Shown piece by piece: positions 11,350 to 22,733 of a DNA stretch of 64,000 nucleotides; the stretch's first letter is position 1, and every line of letters starts with the position of its first letter. A program made the position numbers and the translations under genes. The notes under the pieces are model-generated. The model saw only the letters and a program-made list of their open reading frames with translations. It did no database searches and was not told where the DNA came from. Source of the DNA: Ciborinia camelliae (Eukaryota; Ascomycota; Leotiomycetes; Helotiales; Sclerotiniaceae); the NCBI GenBank assembly GCA_025890175.1, contig JANPYM010000005.1, positions 2,070,166 to 2,134,165 of the forward strand, in the 5' to 3' direction.

Positions 11350-13126
11350 CTAATCTGCTGTTGGAGGTGGAGCATGTTCGAATCGAAGATGCAGTTTACC
11401 AGCAGATGGACCGCATGTATATCCATCCATTTGATCGACGCCATCGTCATTTACGACTAGAGTGCTGAAATTGGTGTAAATGGCTGCTATTATGAGTTTC
11501 ATCTCTGGGCCAGTTGTTAGTATTGGAGTTCGATTGAAGTGGGCGTGATTGGCAGAGAAGAGAAAGAAGAGAACAAGAGAGATAGAAAGGAAGAGAAACA
11601 AACCAAGCATAGCGAAATTACTTCCAATACACATTCTCCCTCCACTACTAAAAGCCCAAAACGTCCTGTCCCTTTCACGTTTCTGTTCCTCAGTCATACC
11701 ATTCCCTTCCATCCATCGCATATAATCGAATCTTTCCGGTTCGGGAAAAACTTGTTCGTTACGATGAACACTATGAGCTTGCGCACCAATTCTAATGCCG
11801 CCTGGGATATTTTTGTATGCACCGATATCACAACTAGGGTAGGGAGTCATGCGAGGAAGACCGCCTGGGATAGCGGCACGGAGACGAAGGGTTTCCATTA
11901 CGACTGCGTGGAGGATGGGAAGAGCATCGAGATCTTTGCGATCGGGGATCGAAGGTGCTTGGGAGGATGTGGATGTGGGCGAGAAAAGCATGTTGGGTGA
12001 GAGAGTGAGGAGTTCTTTTCTCAAAGATTTCTGAAGCATAGGATCGATAGATAGGTGCCATGCTAGATAGGTGACTGTAATACCCGCAGTTTCGTGACCA
12101 GCGGCAAGGTGATCAATCATTTCACTGTAGATGCTAATATCTGGGAATTTGAGGGTTTCTTCCTTGAGAACAGAATCGGCCCCGCGGATTTTTCTTTCTT
12201 TCTCGATACCGGTTATCATGGCATTGTAAACTACTGGTTCGTTACCAGGCTCCAAATTCCAGGTTCCGCCTTCCTTGAGGAATTTAGCAGTGGCTTCGCA
12301 GCGATGCTGACACCATTCCTCCAGTTCTTCATTGGCATCATCGACAAATGTGGGGACGATGCGATAAATATAAGTGTTGAGGAATCGAGTGAGACGGGGA
12401 AGTTCTTGTGGATAGAAAGTATAACGATGGCGTCCTTGATAGAGCCGTAACCAATGCCTCCTATAAGAAACGTCTTTGATAAAATTGGTGCTGTTTTTGA
12501 GACCAAATAGATATGCAGAAACGAAGTCCATTGTGGTTCCATTGAATAAATCGTAAACGTCAACTCCATAGGGACTTGGAGAAGATGAAGCCAAGTTTGA
12601 AATGGCAGGCAAGAGGCGCTCATAAAGAATAACTCTTGCTTGCTCAGCCAATGCCGGAGATGATTGTAGTGTAGATTTCGAGTAAGTATTTGATATCATC
12701 CTCTTTCGAGAGGAATGACTCTTCGAGGGCAGTGTTGAGAAGATGCATGGGACACTACTACATGGTCAGAGGATTTCCAAGTTGATTCTTCAGAGAAAGA
12801 AATTACCCAAAGTTGTCAAAAAGAGAATACCACTTTTCCTTCTCAAAACCACCTCCGTATACAAGCCGAACACCTTCAGCATCATTGGTAGAGAGTTCAT
12901 TAGGACCTAGTCGAATCAAAGGTCCAAGCTGCCTGTGCAGTGCATGAACCGTTCTATTTTCCCGACAACGAAATCTCTGAAAGAGAATCCAAATGGGAGA
13001 AAACGGAGAAGACCAGTGTGCATTTGGGATCTTTGCCAAAGGCGAAACAAATGCAGGATAGATGATGAATCTCCATATGAGACCAATCAATATGCTTGCG
13101 AATCCCAGAGTAGAGATAGCAACCAT
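11350..13126 (-). CDS. Cytochrome P450 monooxygenase
   Basis: Minus-strand exons 13126..12807, 12754..11604, 11504..11350; 541 aa. A short N-terminal membrane anchor (ISTLGFASILIGLIWRFIIYPAF) precedes the usual P450 fold: GPLIRLGPNELS, then FGVPCIFSTLPSKSHSSRKR across the first intron. The I-helix is LAAGHETAGIT (about 323), the K-helix ETLRLRAAIPGGLPR, the PERF-like segment FPEPERFDYMRW, and the heme loop FWAFSSGGRMCIGSNFAM (Cys ligand about 480). The last intron (99 nt) leaves an open frame if retained; splicing restores SNFAMLEMKLIIAAIYTNF, the expected L-helix. Family role: an ER heme monooxygenase of unknown substrate. It lies in the same orientation as the neighbouring P450 but shares little beyond the P450 motifs, so it is not a recent tandem copy. 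A CAT/CAC trinucleotide run ends right at the start codon (13123-13165, minus strand). Confidence 0.92.
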
Positions 13127-14298
13127 GGTGGTGATGGTGGTGATGGTGATGATGATGATGATGGATTTCCAACAGTCCTTTCGGTCTAAGATCTAGATCA
13201 AAAATCTTTGTAACTTGACCCAAGAAGTAGTGTAAAGGAAAGATCTGAATCCCATCAAACAAACGATGAAGATAATGAATTTAGAGTGGGGGAATGGTTA
13301 TCTAGTTGATCCCCACAAGAGAACTCTCAACAGCTTATTGGAGGCCTTGGGATGATTCAGTTCTGTGGACTTAAAGAACCTTGATCGGTGAATGTATGAA
13401 TATGTATGAATATGTATGAGATATATGATATATTGGTCGAAGGTTCTCGTCGCATGCAAATTGATGCAGTATATATATATATTTATATTACTTGCTTGGT
13501 AGAGGTGGTAGTACAACAACGCTTCCTCCTCTTATGGGTTCTGGATTGGTCATAGATTCCGACCCCTCCCTTATCAGTTTGACTCAATCAATGACGGACA
13601 CTCTTACCCTTACCCCACTAGGAGGCTAAACAGCTACTAGGTAAACGGCTAACAGCTAAGAGCTAACAGCTAAACAGCCAAACAGCTAGGATGGATTGAA
13701 ATCGGGGGAGACCATGCCCAGTTTTGGAATCCCGAACCGATCCTTAAATCTTGAACCGAAAGTATATCAATATAAATGTGCTGGTTGAGGAACATCTACC
13801 CGTAGCCGTAGCTAGCTTGAGCCCTGGCAGAACTTTTTTGTGAACTTCAAATTCTCTAGTTATGATGCGGTGAAACCCAAGGTTATATGCCGGATAGGAA
13901 AAGGTATCTTCCGAGAAAATGGAGTTTTCCCGTTGGTCATTGCTTCGTACATCAATTCCTGGTAACGAGGAAAGAGAAGTGGTGATGATTCATGTTTGAG
14001 AATTTCCGATATATAATGTCAGTGATGGGACGGATGATTCTGTAAACTTCAACCCTTCCTGATATGTGACATAATCATAAGATCAAATTATCAAATCTCA
14101 CGGCAAAAGTATCATGAAAACAAGTCCAAGATATAGAACATAAACGACAAAGCATGAATCACCAGTTTGTGGCATGAAAGATTTTCTTTGTTGCAACCGT
14201 TGGTTACCTTAAGAAAAGGGGTGGCCCACGAGTGACAATGTATGTGTATACAAAGTCCTCTTGTTCCTGTAAGCCACATGAATGCCACTCAATATATT
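13127..14298. other. Intergenic region with short repeats
   Basis: Promoter of the 11.35-13.13 kb P450 and downstream flank of the aldo-keto reductase. A CAT/CAC trinucleotide tract adjoins the P450 start (13127-13165). An imperfect aacagct/agctaac repeat fills 13626-13689. A 'gaatatgtat' duplication is at 13390-13420 and a TA-rich patch at 13470-13490. No gene seen. Confidence 0.55.
13626..13689. repeat. Imperfect short tandem repeat (AACAGCTA-like)
   Basis: About seven degenerate copies of a 7-9 nt unit containing aacagct or agctaac in 64 bases. AGCT is self-complementary, so each unit is also a minimal palindrome. It lies in the intergenic region downstream of the aldo-keto reductase. Confidence 0.6.
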
Positions 14299-15505
14299 CT
14301 AATAACCTTGTACAACCTTGGGTGCATAACCTTCCTCAAGATATGCAATATCCTCTGCTGATAACTTTCCAGAACTGGCGAATTTGACAGCCTCTACTGC
14401 TTGCTCAATTCTCTCTTTGCTACTCAAACCAATAATTGGATTGACACTGTCCTTGTTGAGACACCAAGCAATCGCCACAGTTGCCATACTTACCCCCTTT
14501 TTCTTTGCGATTTCTTCAACGCGATTAATGATGGTTTTGTCAATATCACTCTCTTTGCTGCGAATCATGAACTTGAGCATCTTATCACTATTTTCCCGGG
14601 TTGTACCTCGCTCATCAAAAGGACGAGCAAGTGCTCCTCTAGCAATGGGACTCCATGGGATCAGTCCAACACCAGTGTCTCTGCAGTATGGAATCATCTC
14701 TCGTTCTTAGAGATTGGGTTTATTAGTATCTTGTCAACTGGTGGTAATGAGAAACATACCTTCTTCCCGGTAAAGCAGATTGTAATAATTCTGCATGGAA
14801 ATAAATTTGTGCCATCCCTTTTTCTCAGCGATATTTTGAAGTGTTTGGAATTCCCATGCCGCCATCTACCAAATGTAAGTCCCCACTCTTAATTTTACGA
14901 TGCATCATCAAACTTACACTGCTTGCACCAATATACCGAACTTTGCCACTTTCCACAACATCATTCAAGGCTCTCATGATTTCCTCCCTTGGAGTATCGC
15001 GATCGAGTCTATGGATCTGCAGGACATCGATATGTGTTCCTAATCGAGCAACGCTCTGGTCCACAGCATCTAGAATATGCTTTCTGCTTAAGCCAACCCG
15101 GTTGACCATCTCCCCATCATTTGTCGAAACCGCCGAGATCAAGGGTTGTGACCCATCATCGGCAACACCAAAGTAGCATTTGCTGAGAATAACAACCTTG
15201 TTTCTTGGAATTGAGTATTGCTTCAAGGCTTTTCCAATGATTTCTTCGGATCTACCATTGGAATACGTGTCTGCAGTGTCCCATGTATTCAATCCGAGGT
15301 CGTATGCGTGTTTCAATAGCGGAAGAGCTTCATCTTCGTTGATTACCTGTTGATGTTAACAAAGTGCTTAGCAACATGACAATTAAGAGATCCTTACCCA
15401 GTCTTGCCATTCGGATGATCCAAAAGACATTGCACCAAAGATAACTTTGGATATCTTTAGTCCCGAGTTACCAAGTCTTGTGTATTCCATCTTGGGGGCG
15501 GGCAT
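14299..15505 (-). CDS. Aldo-keto reductase
   Basis: Minus-strand exons 15505..15398, 15346..14918, 14865..14760, 14705..14299; 349 aa. Introns are 51-54 nt with standard ends. It starts [19 protein letters not shown], an AKR N-terminal beta-hairpin. The catalytic tetrad is visible: Asp in [12 protein letters not shown] (about 59), Tyr just after (64), Lys in VVILSKCYF (about 89) and His in LQIHRLD. An NADPH-binding C-terminal segment contains [13 protein letters not shown]. It resembles the single-domain fungal AKRs of the YakC/AKR-like group that reduce aldehydes and ketones; the substrate is not predictable. An upstream in-frame ATG at 15538 would add 11 residues (MDSIPYRHTIN) but gives a non-conserved extension, so 15505 is preferred. 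It shares an 846-bp divergent intergenic region with the mu-crystallin-like gene. Confidence 0.93.
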
Positions 15506-16351
15506 GTTGATTGTATGACGGTACGGAATCGAATCCATATAGATACTGAAGTTCTGCGAATGATTGATTCCAACCACGAATATGAATGTTGTTCTGAAGA
15601 GAAAGAATTCGAGACAGAGAGACAAGAGGTGTCCTTAGCTTTCTTAAATAATTCTCAGTGTAAAGAAAATTACCTACCTAAATGCAGTTGAACAGTTGGA
15701 GATTTGTTTGACTGTTTGTTCATTGTGGAGTTGCCCCTCATTAACCTTTATTGAATTTTGATGCACTCGAGTACTGCTTTTTAGATCCGATAGGGTGGTG
15801 ATGTAACCTTAATATCTATCTATCTACGGAATTACCACAGCAGCTGTTTCTTCTTTGTCTTGTACCTTTTTATTTTAGCTATTTTAGCTATTTTAGCTAT
15901 TTTAGCTTTTTTTATAGCTTTTGTATAGCTTTTTTATTTTCAAGCGGGTGATTTTGATGTATATAGAAAACCTCAAGGTCTGACCCAACCTAATAACGGA
16001 AGTAGCCCCTCATCCCTTATGCCGCTCTTTTCCCTCCTTTTCCCCGCCCGCTCACTTCCGCAAGCTAAGATAAGATAAGATAAAGGAAGGAAGGCACTGA
16101 TAAGCGTAGCTCCGACCAACCGACTATCTCATCCCATCCCGCCCCCTTCTATCCCATCTTCGTAAAAACATGAGTTAATCCCGTGCTTTGTACTTTGTTG
16201 TAATAATCAACTTGCTTGAACTCCCGTCTTAAGTAATTCATGTCTTGGCTCTTGACAAATTCCTCTTTAGCTACGCCTTTCATGTATCTATTCGAAGCAA
16301 ACTGCAATATTCTCAAGTACACAAAACGGTAGCATCAATATAGCCTTCAAA
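15506..16351. promoter_or_regulatory. Divergent intergenic region (AKR / mu-crystallin-like)
   Basis: Contains the promoters of both divergent genes. A tandem attttagct repeat occupies 15871-15909, followed by tatagctttt variants to about 15935. A gataagataagataa run with GATA motifs (at about 16067-16082) could bind GATA-type regulators; this is inference. C-rich pyrimidine tracts sit at 16015-16050 and 16120-16160. Confidence 0.5.
15871..15909. repeat. (ATTTTAGCT)n repeat
   Basis: Four copies of a 9-bp unit in the AKR / mu-crystallin-like divergent region, followed by tatagctttt variants. Confidence 0.85.
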
Positions 16352-17957
16352 ATGTCTCTCACTATATTGACAGACTCGGATATCAAACATCTTCTCCAAG
16401 ACCTCACTCTCAGAGATCTGGAAGCTTTCCAGGATCAGATGAGACATGCTCTTCATGAGTATTCTACAGGAACTCAAGATGATGATTGCTGTTCATTGCA
16501 TCAACCTAGGAGAACGGTACTTGAGTCAAAGCATAAAAAAACAACACTCTTCATGCCCTCTACTTCATCCGCGGGGATTGGAATGAAAGGTGTGCCAATC
16601 CTCTTGCCCAAATAGTACTACTTATGTACTAATATTCATAGTTGTGACTCTTCCTCAGCCAGCTTCCTCAAATGAGAGTTCAGATTCCGACTCTGTGTCC
16701 ACCTCTTCATCTATTAAAAACCCAAGTACCCCTCAAGGGTCCCTCACACTTATGGATAAAACAGGGCTACCATTCGGCTTCCTTAATGCTTCAGAAACGA
16801 CAGCTTTTCGCACGGCCCTGGCTTCCTCCCTCCTCATTACACCCCGTACCAAGGTCAAAACTATAACTGTCTTCGGCGCTGGCAAGCAAGCATTTTGGCA
16901 CGTCCGTCTCGCTCTCATCCTCCGCGGACCAACTATAAAACAAATAAACATAATATGCCGTACCTTCACAGATCGTGTCCGTGACCTAATGAAGGCGTTT
17001 TTCGAAGTCCCTACTGCCACGAAAGAGCGGGAAGGTTGGAGCAATGCGAAATTCTCAGTTCTTAGCCCTGCTTATGGAGAATTCCCCCGCCTCGAAAAAG
17101 AGTACATTCGAGCTGCAGATGTTATATTTTGCACGACTCCCTCTACTTCACCCCTATTTCCCCATTCTATCTTGACAAATACTGAAGGTCGGAAGAAGGG
17201 CCGTCTCATTGTCGCCATAGGCAGCTATAAACCTCATATGATCGAAATACCTGTCGAAGTTATAGCGCAAGCAGTCAAAGTCCATGGCAGCGGACATCAT
17301 TTCCACAGACATGCGGAAGAAGGCCGGGTAATTGTAGTTGATACGATAGATGGATGCAAACATGAAGCAGGCGAAATAATTCAAGGCAACGTTTCGGCAA
17401 AGAATCTTGTGGAATTGGGAGAATTGGTCATGCTATCCCATGGAATCGATGCTCTCGGTCATTCTTCTGCTATCGATGATTCAGATGAATCTCCGCGCAG
17501 CTCCCTTGATTTCCTCAATCTAAAGTTGAACGGTACTGGAACCGGAATCGACACCGGCGACGGCGATGGCAGCGCAACGCCAGTACCAACCCCCACTTCA
17601 CCACTCTCGCCCTCTTCCCCGCCTCTAGCCCGCAGCTTGGCCAACGTATTTCACACCGAACAATCTATCTCCCCCTCTGCCTCCCGCTCTCCATCCCGCA
17701 AATCATCCTTATCCTTCCGCAAACCCAAATCTAGAACAGGATCCACAAGCACCGGTACCACTGGCTCAAGCGGTACATTAGGAATGCTAGGCAAGGAAGT
17801 TGAGACGGAGAAGGAAGATTCCATGAGTAGATGGTTGAGGAATGGAAATGTCATCTATAAGAGTGTAGGGATGGGACTCATGGACTTGGTTGTGGGTGCA
17901 GAGTTGGTTAGGTTGGCGAGGGAAAGGGGGGTGGGTGTTTGTGTGGAGGGGTTTTGA
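16352..17957 (+). CDS. Ornithine cyclodeaminase / mu-crystallin family protein with Ser-rich insertion
   Basis: Exons 16352..16589 and 16642..17957 (52-nt intron restores GMKVVTLP); 517 aa. Starts MSLTILTDSDIKHLLQDL. The Rossmann dinucleotide-binding loop is TVFGAGKQAFWHVRLALILR (about 154-173). Downstream family landmarks are CTTPSTSPLFP, VAIGSYKPHMIEIP and a C-terminal NGNVIYKSVGMGLMDLVVGAELV. Bacterial family members are about 320-340 aa. The extra length here comes mainly from a Ser/Thr/Gly/Pro-rich stretch of roughly 120-130 residues (about 350-475), placed between the SHGIDAL segment and the conserved C-terminal motif, plus a Ser-rich loop at 82-100. Activity as a cyclodeaminase, ketimine reductase or NADPH-binding protein cannot be assigned. 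Similar fungal proteins of unknown function exist. The start ATG is in a good context (tcaaaATG). Confidence 0.87.
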
Positions 17958-18499
17958 GGAGTTGGTGTGAAATGGGATGACGATGAATATATTGAAATAT
18001 TGGAGTTTGGAAAGCCTGATAGATTTAGGATAAAATGCCTTGTTGGAGCGTTACGATAGATACCATGGGAATTTTTGGAAGTGGGAAATAATAAGCATTG
18101 GGATACATATATACACACACAATGATTTTGAGAGATTAAATGTATCCAAAAGAAGAAGAAACTTTGTTTCCAATGATTTGAACATTGAGTTAGAATGTCT
18201 GTCTAGGTTCAATCTTCTATTTCTACTTCCTTTTCAGTCCTTGGGTATTCATCTAAATAGAACTAGGAGCGAGCAATCTCTCTGTACTGTATCAACCAAC
18301 CCATCTGATCCAAATTCCTTCGATCCCGCCATCGACCCAACTCCCAAACAAATCTCGATCCTTGACTTTAACAGAAAACCGCCTGTTTTGTCTCCTGAAC
18401 TCCCTTTCCTTTGCTTTCCATCCTACAGTATATAACATGTATGTGTATGTGTATCCAAAACCCTTCCGTACGTTTCGTTCCCCCCTTCGAATTGGGTGA
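17958..18499. other. Convergent 3' intergenic region
   Basis: 3' flanks of the mu-crystallin-like gene (+) and carbonic anhydrase (-). No gene, RNA or notable repeat seen. Confidence 0.5.
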
Positions 18500-19473
18500 T
18501 TACGCAGTACTAAGCGTCGCGCCGTCCTTTCCGAAAACCAAAACTCCATGGGCACCCTTCACCAACTCCTTTTCCTTTCCGTCGGCCGCGCCATCACTTC
18601 CGGCAATGCCCTCTTCCTCATTACAATTTCCGACCCCCAAATCCCTAATCTTTCCACATCCAATATCGTACACCACCCCATGAACCTTCAATCCCCTCTC
18701 CCGAATCGCATCTTCCACAACTACATTTCCCATCAGAACCTCTACGCCCTTCGCCACATTAAGCTCCGCAAGCCTAACGGCTCTCGCAGAATCCTCTTTA
18801 ATCCCCTTCAACTCTTTTTCATGCAACTTACTCAATGCCTTGAGAGGTGCAAGCCAAGTATCCAAAACTCCACCGACTCGGGAACCTCCCAGAGCAGCAG
18901 CCGCACCTCCACAACAGGTATGTCCGCACAGAACGATGTGTGATACCTTCAAGTGCGCAACGGCGTATTCGATGACGGCGGAGGAATTGATATCGGTAGG
19001 CGAAACGATGTTGGCGATATTGCGGTGCACGAAGACGTCGCCGGGTTGGAGACCCAGAACGGTTGTTTCAGGGACTCGGGAGTCGGAGCAGCCGAGCCAG
19101 ACTAGGGAGGGGTGAAGTTAGTTGGATTGTTTGTGAAGAGAGGGATGGATTGAAAAGGTCGAGGTTGTGAGGAGAAGGGAAGGGGAAGAGGGAAGACGTA
19201 CGGATGCTGGGGCTTTGGCCTTGAGCCATAGTAGGGAAGAATTTGGGGTTTTGATGGCTTTTGTAGCCCGCCCATGCGGCGTTGGAGCTCAAGGCATAAT
19301 CGAATGGGGTTCCTGGAGTATTGTTAGTATATACGTCATGATATTTCAATCCGCCGAGGTTTTGTCTCTGTATAGATTCTCGTATGTGATAAGAGTATGA
19401 AAGAGGCGATAGGTATAAGGTGGTGGTCGAAGAAGAGGGGGAGGGAAGAAGGGGGGTTCTCACCAGAACTCAT
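18500..19473 (-). CDS. Beta-carbonic anhydrase
   Basis: Minus-strand exons 19473..19464, 19312..19202, 19101..18500; 240 aa. The first coding exon is 10 nt (ATG AGT TCT G), spliced into GTPFDYALSSNAAWAGYK. The active site is clear: Cys45 in LWLGCSDSRVPE, and His101 and Cys104 in LCGHTCCGGA bind zinc. Asp47 and Arg49 form the catalytic dyad. The C-terminus keeps VHGVVYDIGCGKI and GVLVFGKDGATLSTA. Reaction: reversible hydration of CO2 to bicarbonate, supporting carboxylation reactions and CO2 sensing in fungi. With this start there is no mitochondrial presequence, so a cytosolic location is likely. An acidic, Gly-rich loop (NCNEEEGIAGSDGAADG) inserted before the last strand is probably a surface loop. 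Convergent with the mu-crystallin-like gene. Confidence 0.93.
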
Positions 19474-21401
19474 TATTACTTTCTAGTGATTTCTCACTTC
19501 ACACTTCACTTCAATTTAATCTAAGTGATTCTCTTCCTTCTTCCTATAATCAGGACTCGCTCGTTCTTTTGTAGTAATTGTAAATAGGTAGGTATCGTAG
19601 GTATCCAGAATAGGAGAGAGGTAGGTAGGTAACTCGTATGAATTGCGTAGGTGAGTGAATGTTCGAAAATATGGAGAGAATGTGTGATAGTATGAGTGAT
19701 ATGAGTAATATGAGCAATGGGGCTTTTCTTTAAAATGTTGAGGGTCGGAATGAGGTAAATGCGGATTTAGATTAAAGATAATTGCAGAAAATTGGTGGAA
19801 CTGTGGGGACTAGATTGAACTAAAAAATAAGTGAACCAGGGTTCTAACCTGTCCGATAAGAGAGGTTGTACTCGATAAGAAGTTAACCAATTGGAATTAC
19901 TCAATTCATTTGAGGAAAGGAAAGGAAACACTTGAATTTAATTTAATTTATTTGTGTCTGTCTGTGTGTGTTGATTGTATATCTAATATATATATTACTG
20001 TATATAATATTTGAGATTTCACCTAATGATATAATTATATCTTATATAAAGAAGATAAAAATAAATAAGCAAATAGATCATCCTTTTCTAATATAACCCC
20101 ATAGCCCAAGATTCCAAGAACCATCCAAGACAAGACAAGACAAGACAAAGTTATAACACCACATCTGTCTGACTCTGATCATTCCCAAAGATCTCCTGAG
20201 TCCTGAGTCCCAAGATCCCAAGATGGGGGAACCCCGAGGGTAATCAAACTCAATGTAACGGATCTGTCGGAATGTATCCAAGTGTATCTCTCTTTTTCCC
20301 ATCTTGTACTCCCCCAGGCTGGCTTCAAATCCCAACCTGTATACCTTACTTGCTTCTTTCCGTCTTACTCCCCCCGAACACTTAAATGCCTTCCTTCCGT
20401 CTTCCGTCTTCCGTTTTCCGTTTTCCATACAATATTTCCCTCAAATCCCATATATTAAGTCCCAGGATATGCCGTACTCCCGAGACATTACTCTGCATAC
20501 ATAGCCATGCATTGCCATACACTGCCATACACTGCCATACCTACCGGTATATCTTCACTCAGGAGTCAGGGGAGACAATTAGACAATTCCCGAACCAATA
20601 ACTGGAGGGCCCATCGACATTTATTTCTACCTACCTAGGTAGTATCTACACCTCCAAAATCCCGATTCTCCCGACTGCCCGACTGCCGTGGCGCCCGCAT
20701 CTCATCTTATCTTTATTGAGTCTTGACGGAATCAAATGCTTGGTTTTATTTCCCCAAGCCCTTTCAAGAAATATTAAATATCTTGGGCCTTCCCTTCTAA
20801 AGTTGGCTGATATTAGGATTGAGAAATGCTGTCATGGAAAACTTTGGCAGAGATTGTCCCGGTTAATAAGTGCCTATTATTGGAGGTGGTTTGATGAACC
20901 AAGATCTGGTGAGGATCTTGCAAGAAGTGTTTGGACCAACTGTTGGACTTTTGATAATCATTGCGGATACCATGAATTCTAAGAAACTCTGGGCAAGTTA
21001 AACGTGGTGCTGGGCTCATTGATGATTCGTGCATTCCGGACACATATTTTTGTGTTGTGTTTTCCCTTTCTAAATGCAGAGTGCAGTGCGGAGTACACTT
21101 TGAAGAGATTCCAAGGCTTGGGTCAGTCACAAATACATTGTCGCTTACAGGCCCACTCCCAGTTGGAAGAGCGCAGAAATTTTATACGGGTTGGGGAAGA
21201 AAACCCCGAATGGAACACAGAAGATCACAAAGACATGGAAAGGGCACAAATTGTTTGAATAAAAAAAACAAGTCAGATAAATTATGGTATCATACAGCCT
21301 TTCATATTTTGGTTTCTTAAGCTACTTGCCTAGCTAAGTGTCCCTGCCGTGCCACAATATCATAAAAAACGCCGTAAGTAAAAGTCACTACATGATCATA
21401 T
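19474..21401. other. Long intergenic region, carbonic anhydrase to eL8
   Basis: 1.9 kb with no credible gene. It carries CCTA/TAGG motifs (19588-19632), an AT-rich patch (19935-20070) and a tacaagacaagacaagac-type repeat near 20128-20146. Short duplications lie at 20391-20425 (cttccgtcttccgttttccg) and 20510-20540 (gccatacactgccatac). A ctacctacctaggtag palindrome is at 20627-20642. Open frames at 20716-21320 on both strands have no family resemblance. Confidence 0.5.
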
Positions 21402-22480
21402 TTAGATCTTGATAGCGCTCTCAAGGGCCTTGCGCTTCTTCTCAGTGCGGGCATTAGCCTTGGCACCCATAATACCACCACCCCAGTGTCTGGTGGCGTT
21501 GTCATCAGATCCTTCCTTGATGGCTTGGACCAATTTTGACAACTCGGACTTGTCCTCTGAGCGAACCTCAGTAAGGGCGACAACAGCAGCGGTCTTCTTG
21601 TGGACGACCGTGCCGAGTCTGGCCTTACCCTTGATGATAGCGTAAGGGACACCCATCTTCTTGCACAAAGCTGGGAGGAAGATAACCAACTCAATTGGGT
21701 CAACATCGTTAGGGATGAGAACCAAAGAAGCCTTCTTAGCTTCGATCAAACCAACAACGTGGTTAAGACCGTACTTGACAGCATATGGCTTCTTGCTGAC
21801 ATCTTCCTTCTTCTTTCCCTCCTTGATGGCGGTAGCCTCCTTCAAGAGACGCTCCTTCTTCTCGGCCTTGCTCTCTGGGCGGTACTTGTTGAGGAGCTTA
21901 AGGGCTTGAGCAGCGGTGTTGCGGTCGAGGACGTGTTGGAATTGAGCGATCGCAGGTGGGACCTTCAATCTCATGTTGAGGATCTTCTTTTGGCGTTGAA
22001 GACGGACATACTCTGGCCACTTCACCATACGGGAGAGGTTCTTTTTTGGCTGGATGTCTTGCCCGATACCGAAGTTACGGGTACGCTTCTCGATGAGAGG
22101 GTTCTTATTCTCATTAGCATCGGGGAAGTCGTATTAAAAATGGATGGATTGAACGTACCTTGGCTGCCTTCTTTGATCCCGCACCAGCTTTTGACTGGGG
22201 GAATGGGGCAGGAGCCGCCTTCTTTCCGGACTTTGGAGGCTGTCATTGAGAAAAGTAGACATCAGCGAATATGTTCACCAAGTGTCTTCTTTGAACTCTA
22301 AAGAGACTACACTGGTATTTCTACACAGATATAGCTCAAGCCAAATCAAAATCAAAACCTCGAAAGGCATTTGATTGAAAATTGCATCTCGACGTGCGAT
22401 TGCTCGTAGAGGTACGAGAGCGGATGGCGAGTCGTAATTATTCCATTAAAACAGAGTCAAAACAATTAAAAGCTTACCAT
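21402..22480 (-). CDS. RPL8: 60S ribosomal protein eL8 (L8/L7a family)
   Basis: Minus-strand exons 22480..22478, 22239..22159, 22103..21402; 261 aa. The initiator ATG is alone in the first coding exon. After a 238-nt intron the protein continues [19 protein letters not shown], then [21 protein letters not shown], matching the family N-terminus exactly. The L7Ae/eL8 core includes [24 protein letters not shown] and [23 protein letters not shown]. The C-terminus is [10 protein letters not shown]. Known role: a large-subunit ribosomal protein contacting 25S rRNA near the 5.8S region. C-rich, strongly biased codons fit high expression. A long first intron right after or near the ATG is common in fungal ribosomal protein genes and often carries regulatory or snoRNA sequence; none was recognised here. 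Head-to-head with NCS6. Confidence 0.96.
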
Positions 22481-22733
22481 ATTGATCGATGTCGAAGCGG
22501 CGAGATTTGTCGATTCGTAGTTGTCGTCGAGAGGAAGAATATCAAAAGAAAAAGGATTTCCGATTTTTGAGAATTGTTGACTGTGGGCGCTAGAGGATCA
22601 AAATCTTGGCACGCTAAGCTGTTTTGGAATGTTGCACGTGAGAGGCGGGCAGTTGATAATTCCCCGCGATGATTTGTGGATTGTGGACGATTTGACTCCG
22701 ACACTATTTGCCTTCCTACAACTATTTTCAAAG
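22481..22733. promoter_or_regulatory. Compact bidirectional promoter, RPL8 / NCS6
   Basis: Only 253 bp separate the start codons of the divergent eL8 and CTU1/NCS6 genes, so transcription of both must start here. It includes a gcacgtga E-box-like motif at 22635-22642 (CACGTG core), a possible bHLH site. No TATA box is obvious. Shared control of a ribosomal protein and a tRNA-modification enzyme is inferred, not shown. Confidence 0.6.

Noticed and set aside
12954..13262. Minus-strand frame with a 13-His run
   Set aside because: It is the CAT/CAC trinucleotide tract next to the P450 start read in another frame; the P450 frame explains the region.
21600..22301. 233-codon plus-strand open frame
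   Set aside because: Antisense to the eL8 coding exons; the long frame is a by-product of strong codon bias.
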